A DNA stretch of 64,000 bases from Ascaphus truei (Eukaryota > Chordata > Amphibia > Anura > Ascaphidae), in NCBI GenBank assembly GCA_036426205.1, contig CM071573.1, positions 48,090,214 through 48,154,213 of the forward strand, written 5' to 3'. The position numbers and the translations under genes were made by a program. Under the pieces are notes generated by a model. That model saw only the letters and a list, made by a program, of their open reading frames with translations. It made no database searches and was not told where the DNA came from. This document shows, in pieces, positions 62,956 to 64,000 of this stretch; positions within the stretch are counted from its first letter, which is position 1; each line of letters starts with the position of its first letter.

Positions 62956-63005
62956 GATGATGGCAGGGTCTCTCTTTCAAGATCAATGAATGTTGAAGCA
63001 GAGAC

Positions 63006-63012
63006 CTTTATA
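63006..63012 (-). promoter_or_regulatory. TATA box of the A2M-like gene
   Basis: TATAAAG reads on the minus strand 51 bases before the start codon. A transcription start about 30 bases downstream, near 62980, would leave a very short 5' leader, common for liver-secreted protein genes. The position is directly visible; the function is inferred. Confidence 0.6.
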
Positions 63013-64000
63013 AGACTGTGCCTGTGTACACACACACACACACACGCTACCCAATCACTCACCCCCGCTCAGTACAAGGTCTGTACTGTGGGTATGAAAA
63101 TATGTTTGCCTTGTGTCTATTTGATGTGTCTTATTACTGTGTTTGTATTTGTGTGTGTGTGTGTGTGTCTGTGTGGGTGTGTGTGTGTGTGGCATCCTGC
63201 CCAATGCCCAGGTACAGATGCATATTTCTTCACTGTTTGCAGATGGACCTGCAATGCATGGGAAAGCAATCTCTTGGAATGCAAAGCAATACATTTCTCT
63301 GGCAGAGTAGGGGCTACAGACTGGCATGCCGATGCTTCTTTTTATTGTTGGTCTGGCTATAGAAACATGTTTGTGACAATCTTCTGAGCTACAGGGAACT
63401 GCAGAGCATCACTCGTCTTCCTCTCCTCGAAAGCATCACTCCACTAGCCCATCTCATTTTATGGGCTCCAGAGAAGTGCCAGCATTCACCGGACGGTGCG
63501 ATAGTGCTACCTTTAAATTGAGATATCTGAAGAGCATAACTACAGTACTGTATGTTATTCCCTTACTGGAGATCCGCAGACCATCCCTCTATGTTTATGT
63601 TTACAAATATTAACATTTTTTCACGTTTAGATAAAATATTTAATTATTCTCACTTGTCACAATAGATAAACTGAATCTAATAATTTCGCAAATCAACATG
63701 AGTTCGGATATAAAAAGCTTTTTTTAAATTTTTTTAATGAACACGCTGCTTTGTATTTTTTTTATTTATTTAGACACTGAGAATTAATTGGGCTCTATGT
63801 ATCACATTACGAATTCCACCACAAGTCGTTATTTTATCGCAACCCATGCGAATATTACTTGCAACAGTCATAATCTATGATTTAATCTAGTTTGCCCCAA
63901 TTTTGGGGACAGCTGTCTGCATTGAAATGAGAGATTTACATCATGCACACACAATATAGGTTCTAAATTAATATGTATGACATTAACATAACATATTTCT
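63013..64000. other. Upstream flank of the A2M-like gene
   Basis: Two (CA)/(GT) runs (about 63029-63046 and 63152-63191). On the minus strand a tattgctttgcat stretch near 63280 could bind C/EBP- or octamer-type factors, a weak guess. No upstream gene is visible. Confidence 0.4.

Overview
The window is a vertebrate nuclear locus, most likely from a frog or other amphibian. It holds one recognisable host gene, read on the minus strand: an alpha-2-macroglobulin (A2M) family proteinase inhibitor. Thirty coding exons were found by matching conserved A2M segments in translation, then fixing splice sites and reading phase by hand. They run from the start codon at 62955 down to 4073. The window ends before the exons that would encode the rest of the last MG-type domain and the receptor-binding domain, so the gene is 3'-truncated by the window edge. 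The amphibian assignment is an inference from the repeats: CR1 and L2 LINEs, Penelope-type fragments with hammerhead-ribozyme-like cores, BEL/Pao gag remnants, and pogo/Tigger-like and hAT-like non-autonomous transposons. I cannot name the species.

The predicted protein has 1330 residues up to the window edge with a long bait exon, or 1313 with a short one. Exon 1 encodes the signal peptide. Exons 2-16 encode the N-terminal MG domains, exons 17-18 the proteinase bait region, and exons 19-23 the following MG/CUB-type segment. Exon 24 carries the thioester GCGEQN, exons 25-29 the alpha-helical thioester domain, and exon 30 the start of the C-terminal part. Every junction is in phase and GT-AG, except the donor of exon 2, which lies in a 21-base C run on the plus strand. 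A TATA box sits about 50 bases upstream of the start codon.

About 94 percent of the window is intron, and the introns are full of repeats. The clearest groups are: (1) giant foldback elements of 1.6-4.2 kb with inverted arms and TA-rich or TA flanks (164-3164, 19406-22356, 27424-31493, 51068-52653, 53524-57766); (2) seven 0.3-1.1 kb insertions with exact 12-16 bp target-site duplications, most of them internally palindromic with GAAAC/CGAAACG-type hammerhead-like cores (5123-5444, 28851-29394, 34981-35516, 47477-47970, 56125-56804, 58658-59718, 61229-61731); (3) LINE, Penelope and BEL/Pao coding fragments; (4) pogo/Tigger-like MITEs with TA duplications and hAT-like elements with 7-8 bp duplications; (5) several minisatellites. 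I found no second host gene and no tRNA, rRNA or CRISPR feature.
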